Source of the DNA: Streptomyces sp. SBT349
GTDB taxonomy: Bacteria; Actinomycetota; Actinomycetes; Streptomycetales; Streptomycetaceae
Assembly (NCBI RefSeq): GCF_001083795.1
Contig: NZ_LAVK01000028.1
Location: forward strand, 1-36,791
Direction: 5' to 3'
DNA: 36,791 nt
The notes under the pieces are model-generated. The model was not told the DNA's origin, searched no databases, and saw only the letters and a program-made list of their open reading frames with translations. Positions 1-7,176 of the stretch are shown here, piece after piece. Numbering within the stretch: the stretch's first letter is position 1; the number at the start of each line of letters is the position of its first letter. The position numbers and the translations under genes are program-made.

Positions 1-963
1 CCGAGGCTCCGGCCGGGCCGGTGCCTCGGCGCCCCCGCCCGCCGGCTGACCCCGTCCAGGACGCCGGGGCTTGTGCGCGAACATCCACCTGTTCCCCTCC
101 AGCGCGTCGTTCGGCTCGGGGAGGGGGCCGCGTCCGTGCCGGTGGGTGAAGTCGAAGGGCGTGTGCACCGAGGTGGACCAGCCCCTGGCCGTCAGGTCGC
201 CCGCGGAGTCGGGTCGTGGTCCCTTGTCGAAGAGGTGGAGGAGGTCGATGCCGATGCGTTCGCGCGTCGCCGTGTAGATCGCGCTGTCGCGGTACTCCAG
301 CAGGTCCTTCTCCAGCTTGGCCTCGAAGGCCAGTGCGCTGCCTTCGGTGGTCAGCCGGTCCACCGTGTCGATGAGGAACGTCTCGGCGGGGCCCGGCAGG
401 TAGAAGAGCAGTCCCTCGGCCAGCCACACGCTCGGTGCGGCCGGGTCGAAGCCGGCGGTGGTCAGCGCGGTGACCCAGTCGGCGCGCAGGTCGGCCGGCA
501 CGGGGACGCGCTTCGCCTTCGGGGTGGCCGGCAGGCCCGCGAGCACCCGGTCCTTGAACGCCAGCACGCCCGCCCTGTCGATCTCGAAGACCACGCAGTC
601 GGATGGCCACTCCAGCCGGAAGGCGCGGGTGTCCAACCCGGCGCCCAGCAGGACCACTTGGCGGACGCTCGTCCGGACCGACCGGAGGAGGAAATCGTCG
701 AGGACCCTGGTCCGCAGGCCGAAGTAGCGGGCGAACCGCCCCCACAGCGGGTCGCCGTCCCCGTCCGGGACCTGCTGGATGCGCACCGGCCAGTCACCGC
801 ACGCCGGGGCGGCGCGCACGAAGTGTTCCGCGTAGACGTCCTGGGCCAGGCTGTCGTGGCGGTGGGTCTCGATCGCCCGTGCCGCGGCGACCAGGAGGGC
901 GGTCAGACCCACGCCTCCGTCCACGCCTTCCCCGTCCGCGTGCCGCGGCGCCGTGCCGACCAT
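1..963 (-). CDS. SAM-dependent methyltransferase, LCMT/TIGR00027-like (partial at window edge)
   Basis: Open for 321 codons from an ATG at 963 to position 1 with no stop, so the C-terminus lies outside the window. The ATG is preceded by a strong GGAGGAA ribosome site. Residues 103-115 read VVLLGAGLDTRAF, the SAM-binding motif of the leucine-carboxyl-methyltransferase-like family (PF04072/TIGR00027). Acidic DR near 129 and WLAEGLLFYLP further on are also typical. The family length is about 280-300 aa and the recognisable domain ends near residue 297, so only a low-complexity tail is missing. The start overlaps the 3' end of the alcohol dehydrogenase gene by 61 bp, which indicates translational coupling as the last gene of the operon. 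Members methylate carboxyl or hydroxyl oxygens; here the likely substrate (inference) is a furan product of the upstream enzymes. Confidence 0.85.
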   Translation of the reverse strand, partial: MVGTAPRHADGEGVDGGVGLTALLVAAARAIETHRHDSLAQDVYAEHFVRAAPACGDWPVRIQQVPDGDGDPLWGRFARYFGLRTRVLDDFLLRSVRTSVRQVVLLGAGLDTRAFRLEWPSDCVVFEIDRAGVLAFKDRVLAGLPATPKAKRVPVPADLRADWVTALTTAGFDPAAPSVWLAEGLLFYLPGPAETFLIDTVDRLTTEGSALAFEAKLEKDLLEYRDSAIYTATRERIGIDLLHLFDKGPRPDSAGDLTARGWSTSVHTPFDFTHRHGRGPLPEPNDALEGNRWMFAHKPRRPGRGQPAGGGAEAPARPEPR

Positions 964-2081
964 GTTTCCTCCGTTGGCGGGAGTGGGGACTGCGGGAGCA
1001 GGACCGGTTTGACCACGCGGCCCGCGTCGCAGTCGCGTTCGGCCTCGTTGATGTCGGCGAGCGGGTAGGTGCGGATCAGCTGGTCGAAGGGGAAGCGTCC
1101 GGCCTGCCACAGCCCGGTCAGCCGGGGTATCAGCAGTCCGGGTACGGCGTCACCCTCGCAGATGTGGCGGATGGCGCGGCCCCGGTCAAGGGTGCCCGGT
1201 TCGAGCGGCAGCGCGGTGTGGAGCCGCGCCACCAGGCCGAGGCTCCCGGTGGGGCGCAGCGCCCGGAGCGCGTCGTTGATGAGCGGGGCGGAGGCCGTGG
1301 TGTCCAGCGCGTACTGGGCGCCGCCGTCGGTCAGCCGCCGGATCCGCTCGGGCAGTCCGGCCGTTCCGGCGGAGAGCGGGATCGCGCCGAACCGTTCGGC
1401 CAGGGCCAGCCGTTGGGGATGCCGGTCGACGGCCACGGTCAGCGCGCCGGCGGCGGTGGCCGCCATCACCGCGGCCAGGCCCACCGCTCCCGCGCCGAAG
1501 ACCGCGAGGGTGTCGCCGGGGCCGGCGCCGAAGACGTTCAGCACGGCCCCGGCGCCGGTGAGGAAGCCGCAGCCGAGCGGCCCGAGGAGTTCGAGGGGCA
1601 GTGCGGGGTCGACCCGGACGGCGTTGCGGGCCGGGACGAGGGCGTACGCGGCGAACGAGGACTGGCCGAACCACCGGGGGGCCAGCGCTCCCCCGGTCGC
1701 GTCGGTGAGCCGCGGCGCGTCCTCCTCGCGTCCTCCGTGAAGGTTGAGGGAGGCGAAGGAGTCGCAGTAGGCAGGGGCCGCGCCGCGGCAGTTCCGGCAG
1801 TGCCCGCAGGAGTCGAAGCTCAGCACGACGTGGTCGCCGACGCCGATCGCGGCGTCCGGGCCGCCGCCCGTCCGCACCACGACCCCGGCCCCCTCGTGGC
1901 CGAGCACCGCGGGCAGCGGGCTGGGGCCGGCCGATCGCCGGACCGCGAGATCGGTCCGGCACATCCCGCAGCCGGCGATCTCGACCAGGATCTCGCCGGC
2001 GGCGGGTTCCGTGCGCAGGGTCACCTCCTCGACCGCGAACGGGCCCTCGCGCGAGCGCAGTACGGCCGCCCGGAACCTCAT
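903..2081 (-). CDS. Zinc-dependent aryl-alcohol-type dehydrogenase
   Basis: This 392-aa medium-chain dehydrogenase would oxidise a primary alcohol to an aldehyde (or the reverse) with NAD(P). GCGMCRTD places catalytic-zinc Cys at 41, with GHE at 61-63. Structural-zinc cysteines are at 92, 95, 98 and 106. GPLGCGFLTGAGAVLN around 167-182 supplies the third catalytic ligand and closely resembles the XylB/benzyl-alcohol dehydrogenase group, and the Rossmann motif GAGAVG is at 196-201. The ATG overlaps the aldehyde dehydrogenase stop in an ATGA arrangement. The usual family end (GRVVKPVLL) is followed by about 25 extra residues that overlap the methyltransferase start. An aromatic or furan alcohol is the probable substrate, inferred from the XylB-like signature and the neighbouring MfnB-type gene. 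Confidence 0.9.
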   Translation of the reverse strand: MRFRAAVLRSREGPFAVEEVTLRTEPAAGEILVEIAGCGMCRTDLAVRRSAGPSPLPAVLGHEGAGVVVRTGGGPDAAIGVGDHVVLSFDSCGHCRNCRGAAPAYCDSFASLNLHGGREEDAPRLTDATGGALAPRWFGQSSFAAYALVPARNAVRVDPALPLELLGPLGCGFLTGAGAVLNVFGAGPGDTLAVFGAGAVGLAAVMAATAAGALTVAVDRHPQRLALAERFGAIPLSAGTAGLPERIRRLTDGGAQYALDTTASAPLINDALRALRPTGSLGLVARLHTALPLEPGTLDRGRAIRHICEGDAVPGLLIPRLTGLWQAGRFPFDQLIRTYPLADINEAERDCDAGRVVKPVLLPQSPLPPTEETWSARRRGTRTGKAWTEAWV

Positions 2082-3487
2082 CTCCGTTCCTCCCGCGGTC
2101 GGTGGACGACGAACGGCCGGAGGTTTCCGTACAGCCCCCACGGCCCGCCCGCGACGCCGACACCGCTGCTCTTGACGCCCGCGAAGGGCTGGGCCAGGGA
2201 CAGTTCGGCATGGTGGTTGATCCAGGCCGTGCCGCATTCGAGCCGGTCGGCCACCGCCTCGGCCCGGTCGAGATCGGTGCCCCATACGGAGCCGCCCAGC
2301 CCGAAGGCGGTGCCGTTGGCCGCGTCGACGGCTTCGTCGAGGCTCCGGTACGGCAGCACCGGCAGGACGGGCCCGAACTGTTCCTCCGTCACCACCGGGC
2401 TGCCGGGCGGGACATCGGTGAGGATCGTGGGAGCGAAGAAGTAGCCCGGCCTCTCCAGCCGGTGGCCGCCGGTCGCCGCCCGGGCACCGCCCGCCAGGGC
2501 CTGCTTCGCGACCCGCTCGACCCGGGCCAGCTGGGGGGCGTTGCCGACCGGGCCCAGCCGGGTGTCCGGGTCGAGGCCGGGCCCGACGGCGACGGTCCTC
2601 GCGCGCTGGGCGAGGGCTTCGACGACCTCGGCGTGGAGCCGCGCCGGGGCGTAGACGCGTTTGACCGCCATGCAGACCTGCCCGCAGTTGCGGAACGCGG
2701 CCCAGAACAGCCGGTCCGCGATCCGGTCCACCTCGACGTCGTCCAGCAGGATGGCGGCGTCGTTGCCGCCCAGTTCCAGGGTGACCCGGGCGAGCGAGGC
2801 CGCCGCCGCTCCGGCGACGGCCCGCCCGGTGGGCACCGAGCCGGTGAAGGTGACGTGGCGGATGCCCGGGTGGGAGGCGAGGCGGGCGCCGAGGGGTTCG
2901 CGGCCGGTGAGGACGGTCAGCACGTCCTCGGGCAGGGCGGTGGCGAGGACCGAGCCGAGCAGCCGGGTGGCGAGGGGGGTGAACGGGGACGGTTTGAGGA
3001 CCATGGTGTTGCCCGCCGCGAGCGCGGGCGCGAACTTCGCCGTCGCGAGCTGGAGGGGAAAGTTCCACGGCACGATCGCGGCGACGGGTCCGAGCGGTCG
3101 CCAGCGGATGTGGCTGTGCACGGGCCGGCCGTCGGTGATCCGCCCGGTTTCGGGTGCCAGGTCCGCGAAGTAGCGCAGGCGGGCCGCCGTACGGGCGATC
3201 TCCGCGTACGACTCGGCCAGGGGCTTGCCCTGTTCCCGGGTGAGCAAGGGGGCGAGGTCGTCGCCGGCCCTCTCCACGGCCTCGGCCGCCAGGCGCAGCG
3301 CGGTGGTGCGGGCGTCGGGGTCGGCGCGCCAGCCGTGCCAGGCCCGATGGGCCCGGTCGACCACGGCGTCCAACTCGTCCGGGCGCTGGTCGGGGGCCTC
3401 GTCGAAGGTCTCCCCGGTGGCCGGGTCGACGACGGGGAAGCGCGCGGCCCGGCGTCCGGGGGCACGGTCGGGTTCAGGGGTCGGCAT
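2078..3487 (-). CDS. Aldehyde dehydrogenase (NAD(P)-dependent)
   Basis: A complete 469-aa aldehyde dehydrogenase that oxidises an aldehyde to its carboxylate. It shows VPWNFP (Asn 142), the general-base motif LELGG (Glu 238) and the nucleophile motif GQVC (Cys 272), with the family's usual C-terminal FAGVKSSG region. The start is ATG at 3487, chosen because MPTPEP precedes the conserved VVDPATGE opening and sits only 8 bp after the MfnB-like stop; a longer reading would run through that gene. The stop overlaps the alcohol dehydrogenase ATG by 4 bp. With the XylB-like dehydrogenase it forms an alcohol-to-acid pair. Substrate identity is inference from the operon. Confidence 0.92.
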   Translation of the reverse strand: MPTPEPDRAPGRRAARFPVVDPATGETFDEAPDQRPDELDAVVDRAHRAWHGWRADPDARTTALRLAAEAVERAGDDLAPLLTREQGKPLAESYAEIARTAARLRYFADLAPETGRITDGRPVHSHIRWRPLGPVAAIVPWNFPLQLATAKFAPALAAGNTMVLKPSPFTPLATRLLGSVLATALPEDVLTVLTGREPLGARLASHPGIRHVTFTGSVPTGRAVAGAAAASLARVTLELGGNDAAILLDDVEVDRIADRLFWAAFRNCGQVCMAVKRVYAPARLHAEVVEALAQRARTVAVGPGLDPDTRLGPVGNAPQLARVERVAKQALAGGARAATGGHRLERPGYFFAPTILTDVPPGSPVVTEEQFGPVLPVLPYRSLDEAVDAANGTAFGLGGSVWGTDLDRAEAVADRLECGTAWINHHAELSLAQPFAGVKSSGVGVAGGPWGLYGNLRPFVVHRPREERR

Positions 3488-3495
3488 GCCGGTGC

Positions 3496-4254
3496 TCAGC
3501 GCACGGCGGGTACGCCGGCCGCGTGTTCCCGGGCCTGCCGGTCCATCTCCGCCCGGAAGGCGACCACCAGATGCGGCCGGATCCTTCCGGCATCGCGGTC
3601 GCCGCCCTCGCAGACCGCTCCGCGCACGCCCACGATGTCCGTGCCGATGCGGGTCAGCGGGCCGAGGTCGGCCTGCGTGACGCTGCCCGCGAGGGCGGCG
3701 AGCAGACCGGACGCGTGGGCCAGCCGCACGAACTCGGCACAGACGTCCGGCGGAACGTGGTCGAACAGCCGCGTCCCGTCCTTGACGGCGGTGTCGAGCA
3801 TGGCCGCGTCGGCACCGGAGCGGGCGGCGATGCCGGGCACGGCGAGCGGGTTGACGCAGCCGATCCGGTGGGCGTCGGCGTAGCCCGAGGCGACGACGAG
3901 CGCGTCGGGGCGGTGGTCCTTCACCGCCCGGACGACCGCGCGCATGACCTCGATGCCCTGATCGGGCGTCGTGCATCCGTAGAGGCCGACCTTGATGTAC
4001 GTGGCGCCGGAGACGACCGCGCCGAGCGCGGCCTGAGCCACCGTGCCGGGCTTGTACGGGACGTCTCCCACGGTGGCGGAGACCGGTGTGTCCGCCGGGA
4101 CGGCGTCGCGGATCTCTCTGATGACCCAGGGGAAGTTGGCGCCGAGCGAGCCCTCGTCGGGCTTCTTGACGTCGACGATGTCGAGGTGCGCCGCCGCCTT
4201 CGCGCAGTCGAGGGCCTCCTCGACACTGTCCGGGGAGATGAGAAGCAACACCAT
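3496..4254 (-). CDS. mfnB: (5-formyl-3-furyl)methyl phosphate synthase, MfnB family
   Basis: This 252-aa protein belongs to the MfnB/UPF0264 family. In methanogens MfnB condenses two glyceraldehyde-3-phosphates into the furan 4-(hydroxymethyl)-2-furancarboxaldehyde phosphate, the first step of methanofuran synthesis. Seen here are [14 protein letters not shown] at about residues 27-40 with the catalytic-type lysines, and YIKVGLYG near 86-93 with a second lysine. The full TIM-barrel length matches the family. The ATG at 4254 has a clear AAGGAG five bases upstream; a longer open frame to 4482 has no family similarity in its extension. It is the first gene of a tight operon. Because no other methanofuran genes are present, a secondary-metabolite furan is more likely than methanofuran (inference). 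Confidence 0.9.
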   Translation of the reverse strand: MVLLLISPDSVEEALDCAKAAAHLDIVDVKKPDEGSLGANFPWVIREIRDAVPADTPVSATVGDVPYKPGTVAQAALGAVVSGATYIKVGLYGCTTPDQGIEVMRAVVRAVKDHRPDALVVASGYADAHRIGCVNPLAVPGIAARSGADAAMLDTAVKDGTRLFDHVPPDVCAEFVRLAHASGLLAALAGSVTQADLGPLTRIGTDIVGVRGAVCEGGDRDAGRIRPHLVVAFRAEMDRQAREHAAGVPAVR

Positions 4255-4265
4255 GGGCTCCTTCC

Positions 4266-4295
4266 GCCGCATGTCCGCCCGGCCGCATGTCCGCC
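4266..4295. repeat. 14-bp direct repeat in the mfnB leader
   Basis: The 14-mer gccgcatgtccgcc occurs at 4266-4279 and again at 4282-4295 (16-bp period), just upstream of the ribosome site of the MfnB-like gene. It lies where a transcript leader or operator would be. No known operator is recognised. Confidence 0.4.
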
Positions 4296-4434
4296 TGGTC
4301 GAGGGACGGGGGTCGGGATCACCTGGTTCATGTGCGGCGCGCTCATCATTTCCGCCGCCCGTGGGTCCCGGTAGGGCGTGCGGAATTCCCCCGGGGCGCT
4401 CGTGCCCACGCGTTGTGCGCCGGGCGCACCGGAA

Positions 4435-4465
4435 CCGGCCGGCCACCGAGAAGGGGGCCGGCCGG
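4435..4465 (-). terminator. Stem-loop downstream of the lectin genes
   Basis: A perfect 9-bp GC stem (4435-4443 pairing with 4457-4465) with a 13-base loop lies after the last lectin gene and before the MfnB-like gene. There is no U-tract, as is common in Streptomyces. It probably separates the lectin and furan transcription units. Confidence 0.5.
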
Positions 4466-4512
4466 GACGAGCGCTCCGTCATTCCCTCAGCGGCAAAGGA
4501 GACGGGTTCGTC

Positions 4513-4998
4513 TCACCCGTGCCACGCCTGGTAGGCGCCGCCGTTGCAGGCGAGCGCGTAGACATGCCCTGCCCCGTTGCTGTCCAGACACCGGAGCGTC
4601 TCGGCATTGATGATTTCCCGGTTGTTCCGGGTCGCCCACGTCTGATAGTTGCCGCCGTTGCAGGCCAGGGTGTAGACCTCGCCGTTGACGTTGCTGTCCA
4701 GGCACCGCCCGGTCGCGACATTGCGCACCTGGCCCCAGTCGGATTCCCACCGCTGGTAGGCGCCGCCGTTGCAGCCGAGGGTGTACACGTCGCCCGCCGC
4801 GTTGCTGTCCAGGCACCGCCCGGTCGCGACGTTGACGATGCGGGTGTCGGCCTGGGCCGCCAAGGGGGCCGCGCCGGTCGCGCCGGCCGAGGTGGGCAGC
4901 AGGCCGAGCGTCAGAGCAGTGAATCCCACCGCCGCGCCGGACAACGCACGCCGACTCATGCGGCGCTCGTGAGTTCTGCCGGAAATCTGAGCGAGCAC
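4513..4998 (-). CDS. Secreted actinohivin-like beta-trefoil lectin (copy 1)
   Basis: About 161 aa. An N-terminal export signal (RR-containing n-region, then AAVGFTALTLGLLPTSAGA) precedes three tandem repeats of about 41 aa. Each repeat carries RCLDSN and a VYTLxCNGGxYQxW-type end. Three such repeats make one complete ricin-B beta-trefoil with QxW core motifs. The repeats closely match actinohivin, a 114-aa actinomycete lectin that binds high-mannose glycans, so an extracellular mannoside-binding role is inferred. The GTG start at 4998 is chosen because GGAGGT lies 10 bases upstream; ATG at 4959 is an alternative but has no ribosome site. It is the last of three paralogues, 43 bp after copy 2. 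Confidence 0.85.
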   Translation of the reverse strand: MLAQISGRTHERRMSRRALSGAAVGFTALTLGLLPTSAGATGAAPLAAQADTRIVNVATGRCLDSNAAGDVYTLGCNGGAYQRWESDWGQVRNVATGRCLDSNVNGEVYTLACNGGNYQTWATRNNREIINAETLRCLDSNGAGHVYALACNGGAYQAWHG

Positions 4999-5041
4999 GG
5001 TGATTGACACCTCCGTTGAAACTGAATCCGGATCGGAACGG

Positions 5042-5515
5042 TCAGTTGTGCCACGACTGGTAGGCGCCGCCATTGCAGCTGAGGGCGTAGACGTGCCCAG
5101 CCCCGTTGCTGTCCAGGCATCGGAGCGTCTGGACGTTGATGATGTGCGCGTCGTCTCCCGGCGCCCAGTTCTGGTAATTGCCCCCATTGCAGGGCAGGGT
5201 GTAGACCTCGCCGTCGACGTTGCTGTCCAGGCACCGGCCCGTCGCGACATTGCGCAGGTCGCCACCCTGCGCCGACCACCTCTGGTAGGCGCCGCCGTTG
5301 CAGCCGAGCGTGTACACCTCACCGGCCGCGTTGCTGTCCAGACAACGGCCCGTGGCGTTGTTGATGAAGCGGTAATCGGCCTGGGCGCTCGCGGAAGCCG
5401 ACGTGGGCAGCAGGCCCAGTGCCAGCGCCGTGAGTCCCAACGCGGCGCCGGACCAGGCGCGTCGGCTGATGCGGCGCTCCGGTTCTCCGGCCCACATCCG
5501 GGTGAGCGTGGTCAT
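5042..5515 (-). CDS. Secreted actinohivin-like beta-trefoil lectin (copy 2)
   Basis: 157 aa. An export signal (RRISRRAWSG, then a hydrophobic segment ending TSASASA) is followed by three actinohivin-type repeats ending QRW, QNW and QSW. The ATG at 5515 has GGAGGT eight bases upstream. All three repeats keep the Cys pair (RCLDSN and xCNGG), suggesting one disulfide per repeat. The protein is very similar to copy 1 across signal and repeats, so the pair arose by recent tandem duplication. It lies 40 bp after copy 3 in the same direction, implying co-transcription. Ligand specificity is not visible from sequence alone. Confidence 0.87.
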   Translation of the reverse strand: MTTLTRMWAGEPERRISRRAWSGAALGLTALALGLLPTSASASAQADYRFINNATGRCLDSNAAGEVYTLGCNGGAYQRWSAQGGDLRNVATGRCLDSNVDGEVYTLPCNGGNYQNWAPGDDAHIINVQTLRCLDSNGAGHVYALSCNGGAYQSWHN

Positions 5516-5555
5516 GAATTCGGGACCTCCATCGCTGCGGGGATCGGGCATGGGA

Positions 5556-6068
5556 TCACGTGCGCCACTTCTGATAGTCGCCGCTGTTGCAGCCGAGGCT
5601 GTACACCTCACCGGCAGCGTTGGAATCCAGGCAGCGGAGGGTCGCCGTGCTGAGTACCTGGTAACCCACCCCCACCCATCTCTGGTAGCCGCCGCCATTG
5701 CAGCCGAGCGTGTACACATCGCCCGCCGCGTTGGAATCCAGGCAACGGCCCGTCGCCAGGTTGATCAGCTGGTTGCCGCTCTGTCGCCACAGCTGGTATC
5801 CACCCCCGTTGCAGCCGAGGGTGTACACCTCACCGGCCGCGTTGCTGTCCAGACAGCGGCCCGTCGCCACGTTGACGAACCGCCAGACGGGGTCTGCCTG
5901 GGCGGCCCGAGTGCCGGCCTGCCGCGTTTCCGTCGGGCGGGATTCGGCGCTCGCGGCATGCGCCGTGGCGGGAAGCAGGATCGCCGCCACGGCGGCGAGC
6001 ACCAGCCCGCCGCGTAAGGTGCGCCTTCCGGACGCGGCCTTTCCGTCAGGTCTCTCTCGCGTTCTCAT
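5556..6068 (-). CDS. Secreted actinohivin-like beta-trefoil lectin (copy 3, first in operon)
   Basis: 170 aa. A basic n-region and the hydrophobic segment LVLAAVAAILLPATAHA form a Sec-type signal, followed by a short linker and three repeats ending QLW, QRW and QKW. The trefoil matches copies 1 and 2, but the signal and linker differ, so this is the more divergent paralogue. AGGAGGGG lies upstream; ATG at 6068 is used, and GTG at 6071 is equally possible by spacing. It is the promoter-proximal gene of the lectin operon and is divergent from the MmyB-like regulator across about 165 bp. Confidence 0.86.
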   Translation of the reverse strand: MRTRERPDGKAASGRRTLRGGLVLAAVAAILLPATAHAASAESRPTETRQAGTRAAQADPVWRFVNVATGRCLDSNAAGEVYTLGCNGGGYQLWRQSGNQLINLATGRCLDSNAAGDVYTLGCNGGGYQRWVGVGYQVLSTATLRCLDSNAAGEVYSLGCNSGDYQKWRT

Positions 6069-6232
6069 CACGTGCTGTTCCCCTCCTCTGAGGCACGTCC
6101 CGAATCGGCGAACGTGCATCGGGGTGTGACGCCTCCACCTTTCCGACCGCGCCGACGGACAGACAGTGCCCTGCGCTGCCCATGGACTGCCGGTACCAGG
6201 CTGTCCCGACGCCGTTGCCACATACTGGGAAC

Positions 6233-7090
6233 GTGAGCGGAGCCGGGGACTTGGGCAGGGCACTGCGTTGCTGGCGCGACCGCACGGCCCCCGCCGCGGT
6301 GGGAATGCCCGCCGGCGGGACACGGCGGGCCGCCGGGCTGCGCCGCGAGGAACTGGCGCAGCTGGCCGGCCTGTCGGTGGACTACGTCGTCCGCCTGGAA
6401 CAGGGCCGCGCCACCTCCCCCTCGGCGCAGGTGCTGTCCGCGCTGGCCCGCGCGCTGCGGCTGTCGCAGGCCGAGCGCGAACACCTCTATCTCCTCGCGG
6501 GCCAGGCGGTACCGGGCCCGGGGAAGGTGCCGACACACATCCCGCCGAGCGTGCGAAGGCTGCTCGACCAGCTCGACGGCACGCCGCTGATCGTGTGCGA
6601 CGCGAGCTGGAACCGCATCCTGTGGAACCCGTTGTGGGCCGCCCTGTTCGGGGACGTGTCCGCGTGGCGCGGACGCGAGCGCAACGTCGCCTGGCGGCTC
6701 TTCACCGGTCTGCCGAGCCGGGTCGACTACACCTCGGAGCAGGAGAGCCGGTTCACGACGGTCCTCGTCGCCGACCTGCGGGCGGCGACCGCCCGCTACC
6801 CCGCCGACACCGGCCTGCGCTCCCTGATCAGGGACTTACGGGCCGTCAGCACCGACTTCGCGCGCCTGTGGGACACCGGAGTCGTCGGCGTCCACGGGTC
6901 GCACAGCAAGACCTTCGACCACCCCGACGTCGGCGCGCTCACCCTCGACTGCGACACCCTCACCGCCCCCGGCAGCGATCTGCGCATCATGGTCTTCACC
7001 GCCGCCCCCGGCAGCACCGACGCCGACCGGCTCAAACTCCTCAACGTCATCGGCACCCAGGCCCTGACCGAAGACGGCCCCCCGCAGTAG
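6233..7090 (+). CDS. XRE-family regulator with MmyB-like ligand-binding domain
   Basis: About 285 aa. The N-terminal HTH contains GLRREELAQLAGLSVDYVVR and the LEQGR motif typical of MmyB-type regulators. The C-terminal two-thirds match the MmyB-like ligand-binding domain (WNRILWNPLWAALFGD, LRAATARYPAD, RLWDTG, HGSHSKTFDHPDVG). GTG at 6233 is preferred because the conserved DLGRALRCWRDR follows at once. No ribosome site precedes it, and a CATACT element six bases upstream suggests a leaderless transcript (inference). An ATG at 6182 would add 17 unconserved residues. It is divergent from the lectin operon and may control it or the furan operon behind it. Confidence 0.88.
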   Translation: MSGAGDLGRALRCWRDRTAPAAVGMPAGGTRRAAGLRREELAQLAGLSVDYVVRLEQGRATSPSAQVLSALARALRLSQAEREHLYLLAGQAVPGPGKVPTHIPPSVRRLLDQLDGTPLIVCDASWNRILWNPLWAALFGDVSAWRGRERNVAWRLFTGLPSRVDYTSEQESRFTTVLVADLRAATARYPADTGLRSLIRDLRAVSTDFARLWDTGVVGVHGSHSKTFDHPDVGALTLDCDTLTAPGSDLRIMVFTAAPGSTDADRLKLLNVIGTQALTEDGPPQ

Positions 7091-7107
7091 CAGCCGGCAG
7101 GCACCAC

Positions 7108-7133
7108 GCCCCTCGGCAGAAGCACCGAGGGCC
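7108..7133. terminator. Bidirectional terminator between convergent genes
   Basis: A 7-bp perfect stem (7110-7116 with 7125-7131) and 8-base loop lies between the converging ends of the MmyB-like regulator (7090) and the nuclease gene (7177). Confidence 0.5.
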
Positions 7134-7176
7134 GCTGGACACCGTCACGGCTGGGCATACCTGTGACTCGCGTGAA

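Noticed and set aside
603..2444. Plus-strand open frame of 613 codons over the dehydrogenase genes
   Set aside because: Antisense shadow of the alcohol and aldehyde dehydrogenases; no conserved motif.
3921..4409. Overlapping minus frame giving a possible leader peptide before the MfnB-like gene
   Set aside because: It runs on out of frame through mfnB, has low-complexity content and lacks a convincing ribosome site.
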